From assembly GCF_003634455.1 (NCBI RefSeq), contig NZ_RBLC01000001.1, forward strand, positions 1,623,927-1,687,926: 64,000 bases of DNA. The letters run 5' to 3'. Every line of letters starts with the position of its first letter. Position 1 is the stretch's first letter. Under the pieces are notes generated by a model that had not been told where the DNA came from, searched no databases, and was given only the letters and a program-made list of their open reading frames with translations. This document shows positions 42,551 to 52,141 of the stretch, one piece after another. The translations under genes were made by a program, and so were the position numbers. This stretch comes from Flavobacterium endophyticum (GTDB taxonomy: Bacteria > Bacteroidota > Bacteroidia > Flavobacteriales > Flavobacteriaceae).

Positions 42551-43360
42551 TTATAAGGTTTCTATCTGAAATTTATAATCTAAAATAGTTTCCAACTTAC
42601 GGCTGTCAATAATTTTTCCAACCGATTTCTTTTCAGAGTTGAAACTTGGCAAATCTAAGTTTAAGCTTTTGGCTTTTTTAGTGTAATAGTCTTTTCTTGT
42701 AGGATGAGATGGCGCAGCAGCATTAAAAGTTTCATTCCAAATCCCTTTTTCAAGAATTGTTGAAATGATTCCAATACAATCTTTTTGATGGATAAGGTTT
42801 ATCGGACCATCTGGATTCTCAATATTTTTACGTCCCGAGAGAAATTTTATAGGATGTCGGTCTTCGCCAATCAATCCTCCAAATCGCACAATTGTAGTAT
42901 CGAATTTAGAATTGCTTAATAAGAGATTTTCTGCTTCGAAAAGCTGCTTTCCGCTTTCGGTATCTGGATTTGGAATATCTTTCTCTGTAATAATAGAAAT
43001 ACTTTCTGTGTCGTTATACACAGACGTAGAGCTAATAAATACTACTTTTTTGATTGAGGATTTTTCAATTTCAACAATCAGTTTTTGGATTTTTAAAGCA
43101 AAATTTTCGGATGGATCGCTTTTCAGTTTAGGCGGAATATCAATGATAAGTATTTCGGAATTTCCTAAAAAACTATTGATATCTCCTGATATTTCTTGAG
43201 TGCCAACAGAAATCAAAAAAGGCTTTATTTCCGCATTTTCTAGAATGGAAAGTTTGCTTTCTGAAGTCGTCGAGCCTTTCACCGAAAATCCTTTTTCGAT
43301 TAAAACTTTTGCCAAAGGAAGTCCGAGCCAGCCGCAGCCTAAAATACTAATTTCCGGCAT
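42551..43360 (-). CDS. NAD(P)-binding SDR-type protein (YeeZ/epimerase-like)
   Basis: 269 residues. N-terminal Rossmann motif GCGWLGLP (8-15), a second conserved stretch IDIPPKL, then KKVVFISSTSVYND. The usual Tyr-x-x-x-Lys is replaced by ESGKQLFEAENLLL, so it resembles atypical short-chain dehydrogenases of the YeeZ type rather than a classic sugar epimerase. Substrate unknown. Its start overlaps the M28 peptidase end by 14 bases. Confidence 0.82.
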   Translation of the reverse strand: MPEISILGCGWLGLPLAKVLIEKGFSVKGSTTSESKLSILENAEIKPFLISVGTQEISGDINSFLGNSEILIIDIPPKLKSDPSENFALKIQKLIVEIEKSSIKKVVFISSTSVYNDTESISIITEKDIPNPDTESGKQLFEAENLLLSNSKFDTTIVRFGGLIGEDRHPIKFLSGRKNIENPDGPINLIHQKDCIGIISTILEKGIWNETFNAAAPSHPTRKDYYTKKAKSLNLDLPSFNSEKKSVGKIIDSRKLETILDYKFQIETL

Positions 43361-45728
43361 TGATTTCTAGAGTTGCGGGCTGTTGCTGTATGCTGTCCAA
43401 GATTTGAGCAGGAACAATTTCTTGTTTAAAGTTCGGCTTGATTTTTTGTTTTATAACAACGGCATCGTTTAATACAAAAGGCGTCGGCATCATCCAGTCT
43501 TCACGTTTGGCAATGCTGAACATCTTGTTGGACAGCAAATCGAAAGAAGATTCCATTAATTCCATATCAAGAACGGCTTTGGAAGCGACGCTGAATTGCA
43601 ATTCCAATGGCTCATTGTCGGTTACATAATAACTTAAAATCTTTCTACCTTTTCTCTTAAAGGCCGAGCCTTCTTGGTTGATATGTTTCACGCCATTTGT
43701 TCTCAGGTTATGAAAAGTCAGATTTTCATGAGCAAAAATATCATAGCGATTAACTTTTCTATTAGGACTGATTTGAATCTTCAAATGCCTTTGTGTTCCT
43801 ATTACGGTATCTCTCAAGAAACGAATCGTAGGGCCGTCCAGATCTTTGGCAGGAGCAGTATGAGAATATGTGAATTTTGAATTGTATTTGCTGAACAAGT
43901 TATAAGGTTCTAATTGTTTGGCATCCGAAGGTTTTTCACCAAGATAACCTTTTGTCCAAGAATCAAGATTTTGGTCATACGTGACCCATAGCGCCTTATT
44001 TGTGTCGCTGTCGTAGACATATAAAAGACTATTTTGTTTTGCTTTTCCGGGTTCATAACCAGATTCCAGATGTGCTTTTATAAAAAAGCCTATCGCTATT
44101 GTGACCATTGCCATTGCCCAAATTCCTTTCTTTGGATAATAGCCAAAAACAGGCATAAGCAAGGTGAAAACTAAAACAGTTAGTGCGGCGCTCGCTCCTA
44201 AAAGTTTTAGTCCTAAGCCAATCGGGAAAGTGGTAATAAAAGGAACAAAAATTATAAAAGCAGGAATGCTCAGGATAAGATTTAAAATCCAGCTTTTCTT
44301 CTGCGTAATCACAAAATAAGCCAACATGATCAAGGAGCAAAAAACAGGAATGATAAAAAATCCGGCTCCAGGAAGATAAACAGCCAAAGCTATATTGATG
44401 AGAATCCAAATAAATAAAGGCGCGATAGAAAAATTCATGGCCTGATTCTCGAAGTAGTATTTTTTATAGAAACCAAAGCTTATGGCCAAGCTGATGAACA
44501 CGAAGAATCCTATATAATAATGGCCGTTGTATGTAAATCCGTGTAAGATGTCTTTGTATTGAGGATAAAATTCGTTTATGATTTTCCATCCTAAAAAAGC
44601 CGCTGCTCCAGATACTAAGAGAGAAGCAAAAAACGGAACAAAACCGCGTCCGATTTCTTTAATGGACAATGTTCTCTTTCCGATACCGATGAATACGAGA
44701 AAGATAAAGAGCGCTCCTGCAATAATTACCAAGATATAATTCCAAGAAAAAGGATAGCTTACAAAGTAAAAAGGAGTATTGAAATAGACGTAATCTTCTG
44801 TGCTACTGAGCGTCTTCAAGTCGGCATTGGCAAAATAGTTCAGCAATGGCATGATGTAAGTGCCTTGGTGCGCTAGCGTTGTCTGACTCAAATGCTGAAT
44901 GTCGTCTTGCTGCGTATGATAATTGAAATGATCATCGATAAAGGCAAAATTGAATCCTTGGATTTTTCCTTCTTCTCTAAAAACGGTCAGATCGGTATCA
45001 TTAGGCAGCATTTTGTAGATGCTGTACATTAATGAGTTTGAGACAGGATAGCTAGGATTTGCTTTTGTAAATTCTCTAACCATGGAAGCGTTGCCTTCAT
45101 TAGTTTCCATCAGCATATAAGAAGGTCCGGCACTTCCTCTTGCTTCCAGATTGAGTACCAAACCTACCTCTTTTGCCCAAGGATGTTCCGTCACAAAAAG
45201 CGCAGCGCCATTAAGGCCCAATTCTTCTGCGTCTGAAAATAAGATGATAATATCATTTTTATTGGCCGTCTTATTGGCCAAAAAGGCACGTACACTTTCT
45301 AAAATTGTAGCAATTCCCGAAGCATCATCACCAGCACCTAAAGAAGAAGAGTGCGGAGCGCTATCGTAATGGGACAAAAGCATAAGTGCTTTGGAGCTAT
45401 TTGATCCTTTTATTCGGGCAAGAATATTTTTTGATTTAGCGAGATTTCCCCATTCGGTCAAGGTATAGCCTTCTTGAGTAGTCGTTTCTAATCCTAGTTT
45501 TTGAAGTTCTTTTTCAAGAAGAGAGGCTACGGTCTTGTGATTTTCAGAACCAACATAATGGGGCAGCTTGGATATCGAGGCTACTTGTTCAAGAGCTCTT
45601 TTTGTAGAAAATTCCGTCAATGGAACTTCCTCTTTGGCAACGGTTTGGGGCATCATTGCAAAGAAAATTCCATAAATAATTCCTGCAACAAGCAAAGCAG
45701 AAATAAGGGAACTATATCTTTTTTTCAT
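43347..45728 (-). CDS. M28 family membrane metallopeptidase
   Basis: 793 residues. One N-terminal helix, then a lumenal/periplasmic M28 domain with zinc ligands in LLSHYDSAPH (His120), GAGDDASG (Asp134), DAEELG (Glu168-Glu169) and a late HTQQDD. After about residue 325 a membrane domain of about eight helices follows, then a C-terminal soluble domain. This architecture is like ERMP1-type peptidases. It removes amino acids from peptides; substrate unknown. Confidence 0.9.
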   Translation of the reverse strand: MKKRYSSLISALLVAGIIYGIFFAMMPQTVAKEEVPLTEFSTKRALEQVASISKLPHYVGSENHKTVASLLEKELQKLGLETTTQEGYTLTEWGNLAKSKNILARIKGSNSSKALMLLSHYDSAPHSSSLGAGDDASGIATILESVRAFLANKTANKNDIIILFSDAEELGLNGAALFVTEHPWAKEVGLVLNLEARGSAGPSYMLMETNEGNASMVREFTKANPSYPVSNSLMYSIYKMLPNDTDLTVFREEGKIQGFNFAFIDDHFNYHTQQDDIQHLSQTTLAHQGTYIMPLLNYFANADLKTLSSTEDYVYFNTPFYFVSYPFSWNYILVIIAGALFIFLVFIGIGKRTLSIKEIGRGFVPFFASLLVSGAAAFLGWKIINEFYPQYKDILHGFTYNGHYYIGFFVFISLAISFGFYKKYYFENQAMNFSIAPLFIWILINIALAVYLPGAGFFIIPVFCSLIMLAYFVITQKKSWILNLILSIPAFIIFVPFITTFPIGLGLKLLGASAALTVLVFTLLMPVFGYYPKKGIWAMAMVTIAIGFFIKAHLESGYEPGKAKQNSLLYVYDSDTNKALWVTYDQNLDSWTKGYLGEKPSDAKQLEPYNLFSKYNSKFTYSHTAPAKDLDGPTIRFLRDTVIGTQRHLKIQISPNRKVNRYDIFAHENLTFHNLRTNGVKHINQEGSAFKRKGRKILSYYVTDNEPLELQFSVASKAVLDMELMESSFDLLSNKMFSIAKREDWMMPTPFVLNDAVVIKQKIKPNFKQEIVPAQILDSIQQQPATLEINAGN

Positions 45729-45753
45729 TCAGTTCGTGAGTATTTAGGTGGTG

Positions 45754-46101
45754 TTAATTTTTTTTGACGAGCACGTAAAAATCATTATCCAACAGCAAAT
45801 AACCTTGATTATAAAGGAAGTAGTAGGTACTTCCAGCTTGTGTATGCAGGATGTTCGTAAAGAATTCAAAGTCAAAGCCTTTGCTTAAAAGTTTCGACTT
45901 GGTGACCTTCGTCTTACCCTCGACATTCATTTCGGATAAAATTCTATAATTTTTGCGTAACTTGTTGTTAATGTCCCGCATTAAATTATTCAAATCTTTA
46001 TTAATTTTGTTATTATATGCATTTCTGCATCCGTCATTGCAAAACTTTTTGTCCTCGCGGCCTATTATGACCGCTCCGCACTCTAAACATGTTTTTGGCA
46101 T
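45754..46101 (-). CDS. Small zinc-ribbon protein, function unknown
   Basis: 115 residues from the ATG at 46101; an upstream ATG at 46134 would add 11 residues without family support. Four Cys in CLECG and CNDGCRNAY form a small zinc ribbon near the N-terminus, like the DUF2116 class. The rest is basic then hydrophobic-beta (TYYFLYNQGYLLLDND). Possible nucleic-acid binder, but this is inference. Confidence 0.78.
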   Translation of the reverse strand: MPKTCLECGAVIIGREDKKFCNDGCRNAYNNKINKDLNNLMRDINNKLRKNYRILSEMNVEGKTKVTKSKLLSKGFDFEFFTNILHTQAGSTYYFLYNQGYLLLDNDFYVLVKKN

Positions 46102-46226
46102 AATCTTTCTTTTTTTGGTGTAAATATTTAACAAACTTCATGTGAACTTGGAGGGTGTTTTGGCTAAAATAAAAATAAAAACAAATCATTGTTCTTTTTT
46201 CTTACACAAACATCAGAAATTTTTTT

Positions 46227-47753
46227 CTATTTCAGCTTTTTAATTTTATATAAATCATCACGTCTATCTTTTAATATCCTGACACTTCCCTGTTCATGCA
46301 GTTTTTTCAACATATCAAGATCTACATCTGCAATGAGGGTCATTTCGGTATTCGGAGTCGCTTCAGCCTTGATTCCATTAGACGGAAAGGCAAAATCTGA
46401 AGGAGTGAAGACTGCTGCTTGGGCATATTGAATGTCCATGTTATTCACTTTTGGAAGATTTCCAACACAACCCGCAATTGCAACATAACATTCGTTTTCA
46501 ATGGCTCGGGCCTGAGCGCAAAGCTTTACGCGCGTATAAGCATTTTGCGTATCGGTAAGAAAAGGCACAAATAAGATTTCCATCCCTTCATCGGCCATTA
46601 GCCTTGACAATTCTGGAAATTCTACGTCGTAGCAGATCATGATTCCAATTTTGCCGCAATCTGTATCAAAAGTCTTGATTTCAGAACCGCCTTTCATTCC
46701 CCAATATTGTACTTCGTTAGGCGTGATGTGGATTTTCGTATACATTTCAGAAGTACCATCTCGTTTGCAGAGGAATCCTACGTTGTATAAGTTTCCATCC
46801 TCTGTATACGGCATGCTTCCGGTAATGATGTTGATATTGTAAGCAATCGCAAATTCTTGGAATTTTTTGCGAATGGGCTCGCAGAAATGCGAAATCTCTC
46901 GGATAGCATCGGCCTCAGAAAGATGGTTATAATCGGCCATTAATGGAGCGATAAACAATTCTGGGAAAAGCACAAAATCGCTACTATAGCCAGAAACGAC
47001 ATCGATAAAAAATTCTGACTGTTCAAAAAGTGCTTCCAGATTAGCAAGTGGACGCATCTGCCATTGTACTAACCCAAGACGGATGACACTTTTTCTGGCA
47101 TTGATCAGCTTTGGACTTTTTTCGTAATATATGTTGTTCCATTCCAGCAAGACGGCATATTCTTGCGAGCTGACATCGCCTTCAAGGTAATTTTTCATGA
47201 TTTTCATAACATGGAAATCATTGCTCAGCTGAAAAGAGAGAACGGGGTCGTAGAATTCCTTCAACCGCACCTTGTCGATATATTCCTTAGGCGTCATTTC
47301 TTCCGAATACTTAGAATACTTTGGAATCCTTCCTGCAAAAATTATCGATTTCAGATTTAATGTTTCGCAGAGTTCTTTACGGGCATCGTATAATCTTCGT
47401 CCTAAGCGGAGTCCGCGATATTCCGGGTCAATAAAGACATCAATTCCATATAAGACTTCACCCTCGGGATCATGTGTTGAGAAGGAAGAATTTCCGGTAA
47501 TCTTTTGATACGTATGATTTGAGCTGGCTTTTTTATAATTTACGAGAATAGAAAGTGCTGAGCCGACAACTTTGTCATCTACAAGAATAACCAGCTGTCC
47601 TTCTGGAAATAAAGAAAGCAATCGTTCTATTTCTTCTTCTTCCCAATAAGGCTCATCAAATTCATCATAAGCATGAAGCATTGAAGTTTTGAGCTGCTTG
47701 TAGTCTTCTATCTGTAAGTTTCGTAATTCTACTTTATTAATTTCCGCCTGCAT
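46227..47753 (-). CDS. Fused GNAT acetyltransferase and nitrilase-type amidase
   Basis: 508 residues. The first about 200 residues are a GNAT domain with the acetyl-CoA loop in DPEYRGLRLGRRLY. The second half is a carbon-nitrogen hydrolase with Glu in LFPELFIAP, Lys in MYTKIHITPNE and nucleophile Cys374 in GIMICYDVEFPE. Each half could work on its own amide or amine. This fusion is known in Bacteroidota, but its substrate is not. Divergent from ssb, with palindromes between. Confidence 0.92.
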   Translation of the reverse strand: MQAEINKVELRNLQIEDYKQLKTSMLHAYDEFDEPYWEEEEIERLLSLFPEGQLVILVDDKVVGSALSILVNYKKASSNHTYQKITGNSSFSTHDPEGEVLYGIDVFIDPEYRGLRLGRRLYDARKELCETLNLKSIIFAGRIPKYSKYSEEMTPKEYIDKVRLKEFYDPVLSFQLSNDFHVMKIMKNYLEGDVSSQEYAVLLEWNNIYYEKSPKLINARKSVIRLGLVQWQMRPLANLEALFEQSEFFIDVVSGYSSDFVLFPELFIAPLMADYNHLSEADAIREISHFCEPIRKKFQEFAIAYNINIITGSMPYTEDGNLYNVGFLCKRDGTSEMYTKIHITPNEVQYWGMKGGSEIKTFDTDCGKIGIMICYDVEFPELSRLMADEGMEILFVPFLTDTQNAYTRVKLCAQARAIENECYVAIAGCVGNLPKVNNMDIQYAQAAVFTPSDFAFPSNGIKAEATPNTEMTLIADVDLDMLKKLHEQGSVRILKDRRDDLYKIKKLK

Positions 47754-47791
47754 AAAAAATTCATTTTCCGAAAGTTAAACATAATATTTTC

Positions 47792-47823
47792 CGTTTGCAA
47801 ACGATTATAAACACTTATAATCG
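47792..47823. promoter_or_regulatory. Nested palindromes between the nitrilase fusion and ssb
   Basis: A perfect 12-bp palindrome CGTTTGCAAACG (47792-47803) is joined to a perfect nine-base inverted repeat CGATTATAA/TTATAATCG (47802-47810, 47815-47823), and outer CCGTTT/AAACGG arms flank both. Likely operator region for one or both divergent genes; protein unknown. Confidence 0.4.
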
Positions 47824-47944
47824 AAAGTAAACGGATTACTACCGAATAATTTCACTTAACTATCACATCTTTGCAATGTTGGTTAAAACGAGGCATCGTA
47901 TTATGCGGATTTGATATAAATATAATAACTTAAATTTAAACGCC

Positions 47945-48280
47945 ATGAATGCATTAAGAAACAGAGTACAGCTGATTGGGAATACTGGCAAAGATCCTGA
48001 GATCAAGAATTTTGATGGTGGGAAAAAATTAGCAACGCTGACTATCGCTACAAATGAGTCTTTTACTAATGACAAAGGTGAGAAAGTTACCGATACCCAG
48101 TGGCATTCTCTTGTGGCTTGGGGGAAGACGGCCGAAATCATAGAAAAGTATGTCACTAAGGGCGACCAGATTGCGATTGAAGGCAAACTGACACACAGAA
48201 GCTATGACGATAAGAACGGAGAAAAACGGTATGTCACTGAAATCGTGATTGCTGAAATTATGCTATTGGGAAATAAGTAG
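47945..48280 (+). CDS. ssb: Single-stranded DNA-binding protein lacking the acidic tail
   Basis: 111 residues, nearly only the OB fold: NRVQLIGNTGKDPEI, TNESFTNDKGE, TQWHSLVAWGKTAEIIEKYVTKGDQIAIEGKL, then it ends at LLGNK. The long flexible tail and acidic C-terminal tip that recruit repair proteins in E. coli SSB are missing. It is probably a second, short SSB, with the main copy elsewhere. Single gene ending at a plus-strand terminator. Confidence 0.92.
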   Translation: MNALRNRVQLIGNTGKDPEIKNFDGGKKLATLTIATNESFTNDKGEKVTDTQWHSLVAWGKTAEIIEKYVTKGDQIAIEGKLTHRSYDDKNGEKRYVTEIVIAEIMLLGNK

Positions 48281-48370
48281 ACTCGATTACAAAGATTAGT
48301 AACAGTTGTTTGAATTTGATATAGGAAGATAAATTATGTTAAACGCCACTTCAGAAACTGTTATTATTTT

Positions 48371-48393
48371 GACCATCCCTATTTGGGATGGTC
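48371..48393 (+). terminator. Terminator of ssb
   Basis: Nine-base arms GACCATCCC/GGGATGGTC with a five-base loop and TTTT after it on the plus strand. The convergent HDAC-like gene ends three bases beyond. Confidence 0.75.
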
Positions 48394-48395
48394 TT

Positions 48396-49298
48396 TTATG
48401 TAAAAAGACTTTTTGCTATGCGATACGTATTGGCATGAGCTTCGATAATCGTTTTTATTTCTGGGGAATAACCGCCACCCATGCTACATTGTACAGGAAT
48501 TTCGAATTTCTTGCAAAACGATAAAATAATTTCATCCCTCTTTTTGCAACCTTGGATAGAACAGCCCAGTTTTCCTAGTTTATCAGAATCTAAGATGTCT
48601 ACGCCGCTTAGATAAAATATAAAATCGGGCTTTTCTTGTGCAATCAATTTCGGGACAATTTCATTTACGATACGAAGATATTCTTCATCGCTTGTTTTGT
48701 CAGGCAACGCAATATCTAAATCGGAAGTTTCTTTCTTGAAAGGATAATTCGATTTCCCGTGTATTGAAAAAGTAAAAACATCGGGATTATTCTGGAAGAT
48801 TTCAGCAGTTCCATTTCCTTGATGGACGTCCAAATCGATGATTAGGATTTTTGAAGCTAACTTTTTGTCTAAAAGATATTGAGCGCCAATGGCCTGGTCA
48901 TTCAATAAACAAAAAGCTTCTCCTCGGTTGCTATAAGCATGATGCGTACCGCCGGCAATATTAAATGCTATTCCTGTCTGTAATGCTTTTTCACAGCCTG
49001 AAATTGTGCCTTCCGCTATTCGTAATTCGCGTTCGATTAATTCGGCTGAAAGCGGGAAACCTATTTTTCGTGCTGCTCTCGCATCCAATGTCAGAGTAAG
49101 CAATTCTTCAACATAATCTTTATCATGAACTGCCAAGATGTGCTTTAGGTCTGGAATATCAGGTGTGAAAAAATCATTTTCTGTGACAATCCCTTCATGA
49201 AGCAATTGCTGTGGAAGCAATTCGTATTTCAGCATCGGAAAACGATGGCCCTCGGGTAAAGGATGTTTGTAAATCGGATGAAACGCAATCGGAAGCAT
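48396..49298 (-). CDS. Histone-deacetylase-family hydrolase
   Basis: 300 residues. Class II-type HDAC/acetoin-utilisation fold: the charge-relay His pair is in GGTHHAYSNRG, zinc ligands in IIDLDVHQGNG and LSGVDILDSDKLG. Bacterial members remove acetyl from small amines or protein lysines; target unknown. It begins 12 bases after the upstream 468-residue gene, so the two are likely co-transcribed. Confidence 0.92.
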   Translation of the reverse strand: MLPIAFHPIYKHPLPEGHRFPMLKYELLPQQLLHEGIVTENDFFTPDIPDLKHILAVHDKDYVEELLTLTLDARAARKIGFPLSAELIERELRIAEGTISGCEKALQTGIAFNIAGGTHHAYSNRGEAFCLLNDQAIGAQYLLDKKLASKILIIDLDVHQGNGTAEIFQNNPDVFTFSIHGKSNYPFKKETSDLDIALPDKTSDEEYLRIVNEIVPKLIAQEKPDFIFYLSGVDILDSDKLGKLGCSIQGCKKRDEIILSFCKKFEIPVQCSMGGGYSPEIKTIIEAHANTYRIAKSLFT

Positions 49299-49310
49299 TA
49301 AACTTGGAGA

Positions 49311-50717
49311 TTAGTCATTAGAATCTTCAAATTTTCGCAATGCATATTCTTTCTTTTTCGAGTCGTAATAGCCCATAATGAAATAATCGTGATAAGGAAA
49401 AACGGATACCAGCGAGACATTATTTTCATGCTGAAACTGGGAAATATAATCTACCGCAAGTCCTTGTTGTTGGATATTTTTGTGCTGGAATTTTTCATCG
49501 AACAATCCTTCAAAATAGATAGATTGCAGGTTTTGAGTGTCAAGTAGTCCGTCAATAGGATAATAACTTCCCGCTGTAATCATAGCAAAGCTGGCTGAAA
49601 TTCCTAAAAGAAGCCCTCCTGTTGAACTTACATCCCTAATGCCGCCAGCCGTAACCATAATTGCATTAGGTGTTTTGTAGACAGAAATTCCGACTTCGCA
49701 ATTTCTTAATTTTTGGATAAACTTTTTGGTGTTTTTTAATTCCTGACCTCTTTCATTTCCTGTCTGCGAATAAAGCGGTGAATTTTTAAATGAGATGGTA
49801 TCTTTTTGACCAACAGCATAACTTTTTAACGTCTCTCCAGAAGCAATGTCAACAGCGGCAATCATCAATTCTTCATCATTTGCTTTGATTTGGTAGAGTT
49901 TGTCTTGGTGAAAATAGGAATTTGATTTGCCAATGCTTGTCGCTAATGTTAGAGACGGAATTGTTTTCTCTGTTATGCTAAAAGTATTCAAGTCAATATC
50001 AAATAACTGCGTTCTGCTCAAAGAATCAAAAGTCAGAATCATGCGATTTTTCAAAATATAAAACTTTACTTTTGAGATACTTTGAAATAAAGGATTGAGA
50101 GATCTCGTGTCTATTTTTTCAATAGAATTCTCTGCCATCAATTTATTAAACGTAGAAGATTTCCCATTCTCGTCTATAAATTTATAAGAAGAAAAGTCAA
50201 TTATTTTTTCTTCTAGTTTTCCTTTATTGAAACAATAAAATTTCAGCTTGTCTTCTTTTTTGAATTGGGTAAGAATATAGAAGGAATTGTTTTCGCTAAA
50301 GACCGAAATAATTGCTTCATCCTTATAAGGAATTCGGAATTCGGTAGTGGTTGCCGTTTTATTTTCAAAATCAAAGTAAATCGATTGGATTTTGAAATAA
50401 TCGCCAGAAGCCCAATATAGATATGGGTTTCCATTATCTTCAAAACTAAAGCCAGCCATAAATTCATAACTCTTATCCGGACGAGCAGCAGAAATACTAT
50501 CTTTAAAAAACAAGGCGTTATTATATTTCAGCGCTCTCAAGCTTTCTTTGTCGGCTGCAAATGCAAAAACTTGGTTTTGGTTATTTACAGCGTTTAGAAT
50601 CTGGTGGCTGCTGGCCGTTTTTTTCAATTCTAAAGGTTGCGAGGCAAGCAGTGTCTGCCCAAAAGAAGAAGTCGCAAAACCGTAAAAAGCAAGAAGCGTA
50701 AAAAGTAATTTTTTCAT
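49311..50717 (-). CDS. Exported protein of unknown function
   Basis: 468 residues. Signal peptide ends near SSFGQ. The mature part is beta-rich with no Cys motif, repeat or domain I can name; a hydrophobic segment near 365-395 (GGLLLGISASFAMITAGSYY) could touch the membrane. The HDAC-like gene follows 12 bases later. A beta-propeller or periplasmic binding role is possible but not supported. Confidence 0.75.
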   Translation of the reverse strand: MKKLLFTLLAFYGFATSSFGQTLLASQPLELKKTASSHQILNAVNNQNQVFAFAADKESLRALKYNNALFFKDSISAARPDKSYEFMAGFSFEDNGNPYLYWASGDYFKIQSIYFDFENKTATTTEFRIPYKDEAIISVFSENNSFYILTQFKKEDKLKFYCFNKGKLEEKIIDFSSYKFIDENGKSSTFNKLMAENSIEKIDTRSLNPLFQSISKVKFYILKNRMILTFDSLSRTQLFDIDLNTFSITEKTIPSLTLATSIGKSNSYFHQDKLYQIKANDEELMIAAVDIASGETLKSYAVGQKDTISFKNSPLYSQTGNERGQELKNTKKFIQKLRNCEVGISVYKTPNAIMVTAGGIRDVSSTGGLLLGISASFAMITAGSYYPIDGLLDTQNLQSIYFEGLFDEKFQHKNIQQQGLAVDYISQFQHENNVSLVSVFPYHDYFIMGYYDSKKKEYALRKFEDSND

Positions 50718-50768
50718 AGCCTGTTTATTTTTTATTTCTTCCTGCTCAAAAACAATACCAGTAGTTTT

Positions 50769-51398
50769 TTAGGAATCCATAAATTCTTGAAACTTATTTA
50801 TAAACTCTCCGACATGGAAGCCATCCATAAGACCGTGATGCACATGGACAGAAACGGACATGGTTCTTTTTCCATTTTCATGAAGGACCATCTTTCCTAT
50901 AGAAATTTTTGGACAGCTGTCGGGAAAAGTGAAACTTCTCGCATGGGACAAAGAGGTAAAATCCACCCAAGGAATTGCTGAAAAGTGAATCAGATTATCA
51001 ACTTCGAAGCTTCTTGTAAAAAGACCTGGCGTATTTCTGACTCTTTCTATTTCTTCTAAAGCTTTTGCCTCAAAAGTTTCAAAATCAGGAAAAAATTCGA
51101 CCAACGAAAACCCAAAAGTATTGTCTTCTCGAGTTAATGTAGGCGAGGCATTGACTTTGTCATAGCGATACACTTCTCCTTCGGAAATCCTGTAATGAAA
51201 ATTTTCAACAGCATTTACGGCAGCTAATGTCTTGTGCAGGTAATACAAAAAAAACGAAACACCTTTTTTCTTAGAAGTTTCATATGCTTTTGTACAATCT
51301 ATTGTGGCGGTTAATCCAAAAAATGGTTCTTCGAATTTACTGAAAAATTCAAAGTGCTCTTTTCTCGGCCAGTTATTTAAATCCAGTTTGGTTTTCAC
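50769..51398 (-). CDS. CAT-family acetyltransferase
   Basis: 209 residues, starts at GTG directly after the HAD stop. The fold and length match chloramphenicol acetyltransferase, with catalytic His in VHHGLMDG (His187-188 pair, Asp192) and an N-terminal PRKEHFEFF motif. Such proteins in Flavobacteriaceae are widespread, and there is no evidence here that it acts on chloramphenicol. Coupled to the HAD gene before it. Confidence 0.88.
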   Translation of the reverse strand: MKTKLDLNNWPRKEHFEFFSKFEEPFFGLTATIDCTKAYETSKKKGVSFFLYYLHKTLAAVNAVENFHYRISEGEVYRYDKVNASPTLTREDNTFGFSLVEFFPDFETFEAKALEEIERVRNTPGLFTRSFEVDNLIHFSAIPWVDFTSLSHARSFTFPDSCPKISIGKMVLHENGKRTMSVSVHVHHGLMDGFHVGEFINKFQEFMDS

Positions 51399-52085
51399 TT
51401 ATGCTAAAATTGGCAAAACATCAGTAATCTTTTCTAATGCTTTAAAGTTTTTGTGTTCTACTTTATGGTCTATTTTTTCGTGTGCCCAAGTCGTATGAAA
51501 AGGAATATGTACAGCATGGCCTCCGATTCCCAAGACAGGCAAGACATCTGATTTTAAAGAATTTCCGATCATGAAAAATTCTTCTGGTTTGATTTCCAGT
51601 CGGCTTAACAGATCATGATAATCTTTTTCCTGTTTGTCTGACATAACTTCGATATGGTGGAAAAAATGTCCTAATCCTGAATTATGCAGTTTACGACGTT
51701 GGTCTAGCAAGTCACCTTTTGTAGCAACGACTAATTTATATTTTCCGTGCAAGGCTTCCAAAGTTTCTTCTACACCATCTAATAATTCGATTGGTCTTTG
51801 GAGCAATTCTTTCCCGTATTGGATTATTTTTTCGATAACATCGACGCTGATTGTCTTGTTAGAAATCTTCATCGCGGCTTCGATCATCGAGAGGATATAT
51901 CCCTTGATGCCATAACCGTATAAGGAAAGATTTTGTATTTCTACCCGGAACAACTCTTGCGACAGTCCTTGATGTGACAGATAATCTTGCATCAAGGCGC
52001 AGAATTTTTCTTCTGTTTCTTGAAAATACGGCTCGTTTACGAATAAAGTGTCGTCTGCGTCGAAAGCAATTACTTTTATATTCAT
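51399..52085 (-). CDS. HAD-family hydrolase
   Basis: 228 residues. Nucleophile Asp9 and acid Asp11 in IAFDADDTLF, then a helical cap, Thr/Lys in VATKGDLLDQ, and the GNSLKSDV acidic loop. Phosphatase or dehalogenase of a small metabolite; substrate unknown. A palindrome lies 13 bases before its ATG, and the CAT-like gene abuts its stop. Confidence 0.9.
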   Translation of the reverse strand: MNIKVIAFDADDTLFVNEPYFQETEEKFCALMQDYLSHQGLSQELFRVEIQNLSLYGYGIKGYILSMIEAAMKISNKTISVDVIEKIIQYGKELLQRPIELLDGVEETLEALHGKYKLVVATKGDLLDQRRKLHNSGLGHFFHHIEVMSDKQEKDYHDLLSRLEIKPEEFFMIGNSLKSDVLPVLGIGGHAVHIPFHTTWAHEKIDHKVEHKNFKALEKITDVLPILA

Positions 52086-52097
52086 TTTATATCGTAT

Positions 52098-52129
52098 AAC
52101 CCTGTCAGCGTTTAAGCGCTGATAGGGTT
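52098..52129. repeat. Intergenic palindrome, copy 4
   Basis: Two 16-base arms with no spacer and two mismatches (both G-T type), opening AACCCTGTCAGCG and closing GATAGGGTT. It lies between metG and the HAD gene, 13 bases before the HAD ATG. No T-run on the minus strand. Confidence 0.75.
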
Positions 52130-52141
52130 GGTTGAATTATA

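Noticed and set aside
50769..51398. Chloramphenicol resistance gene
   Set aside because: The fold and HHxxxDG motif fit, but this is a widespread chromosomal acetyltransferase family coupled to a HAD gene; no sign of a resistance element.
2361..52129. Palindromes considered as a CRISPR array or phage attachment sites
   Set aside because: They are isolated, kilobases apart, with no regular spacers, no cas genes and no integrase.
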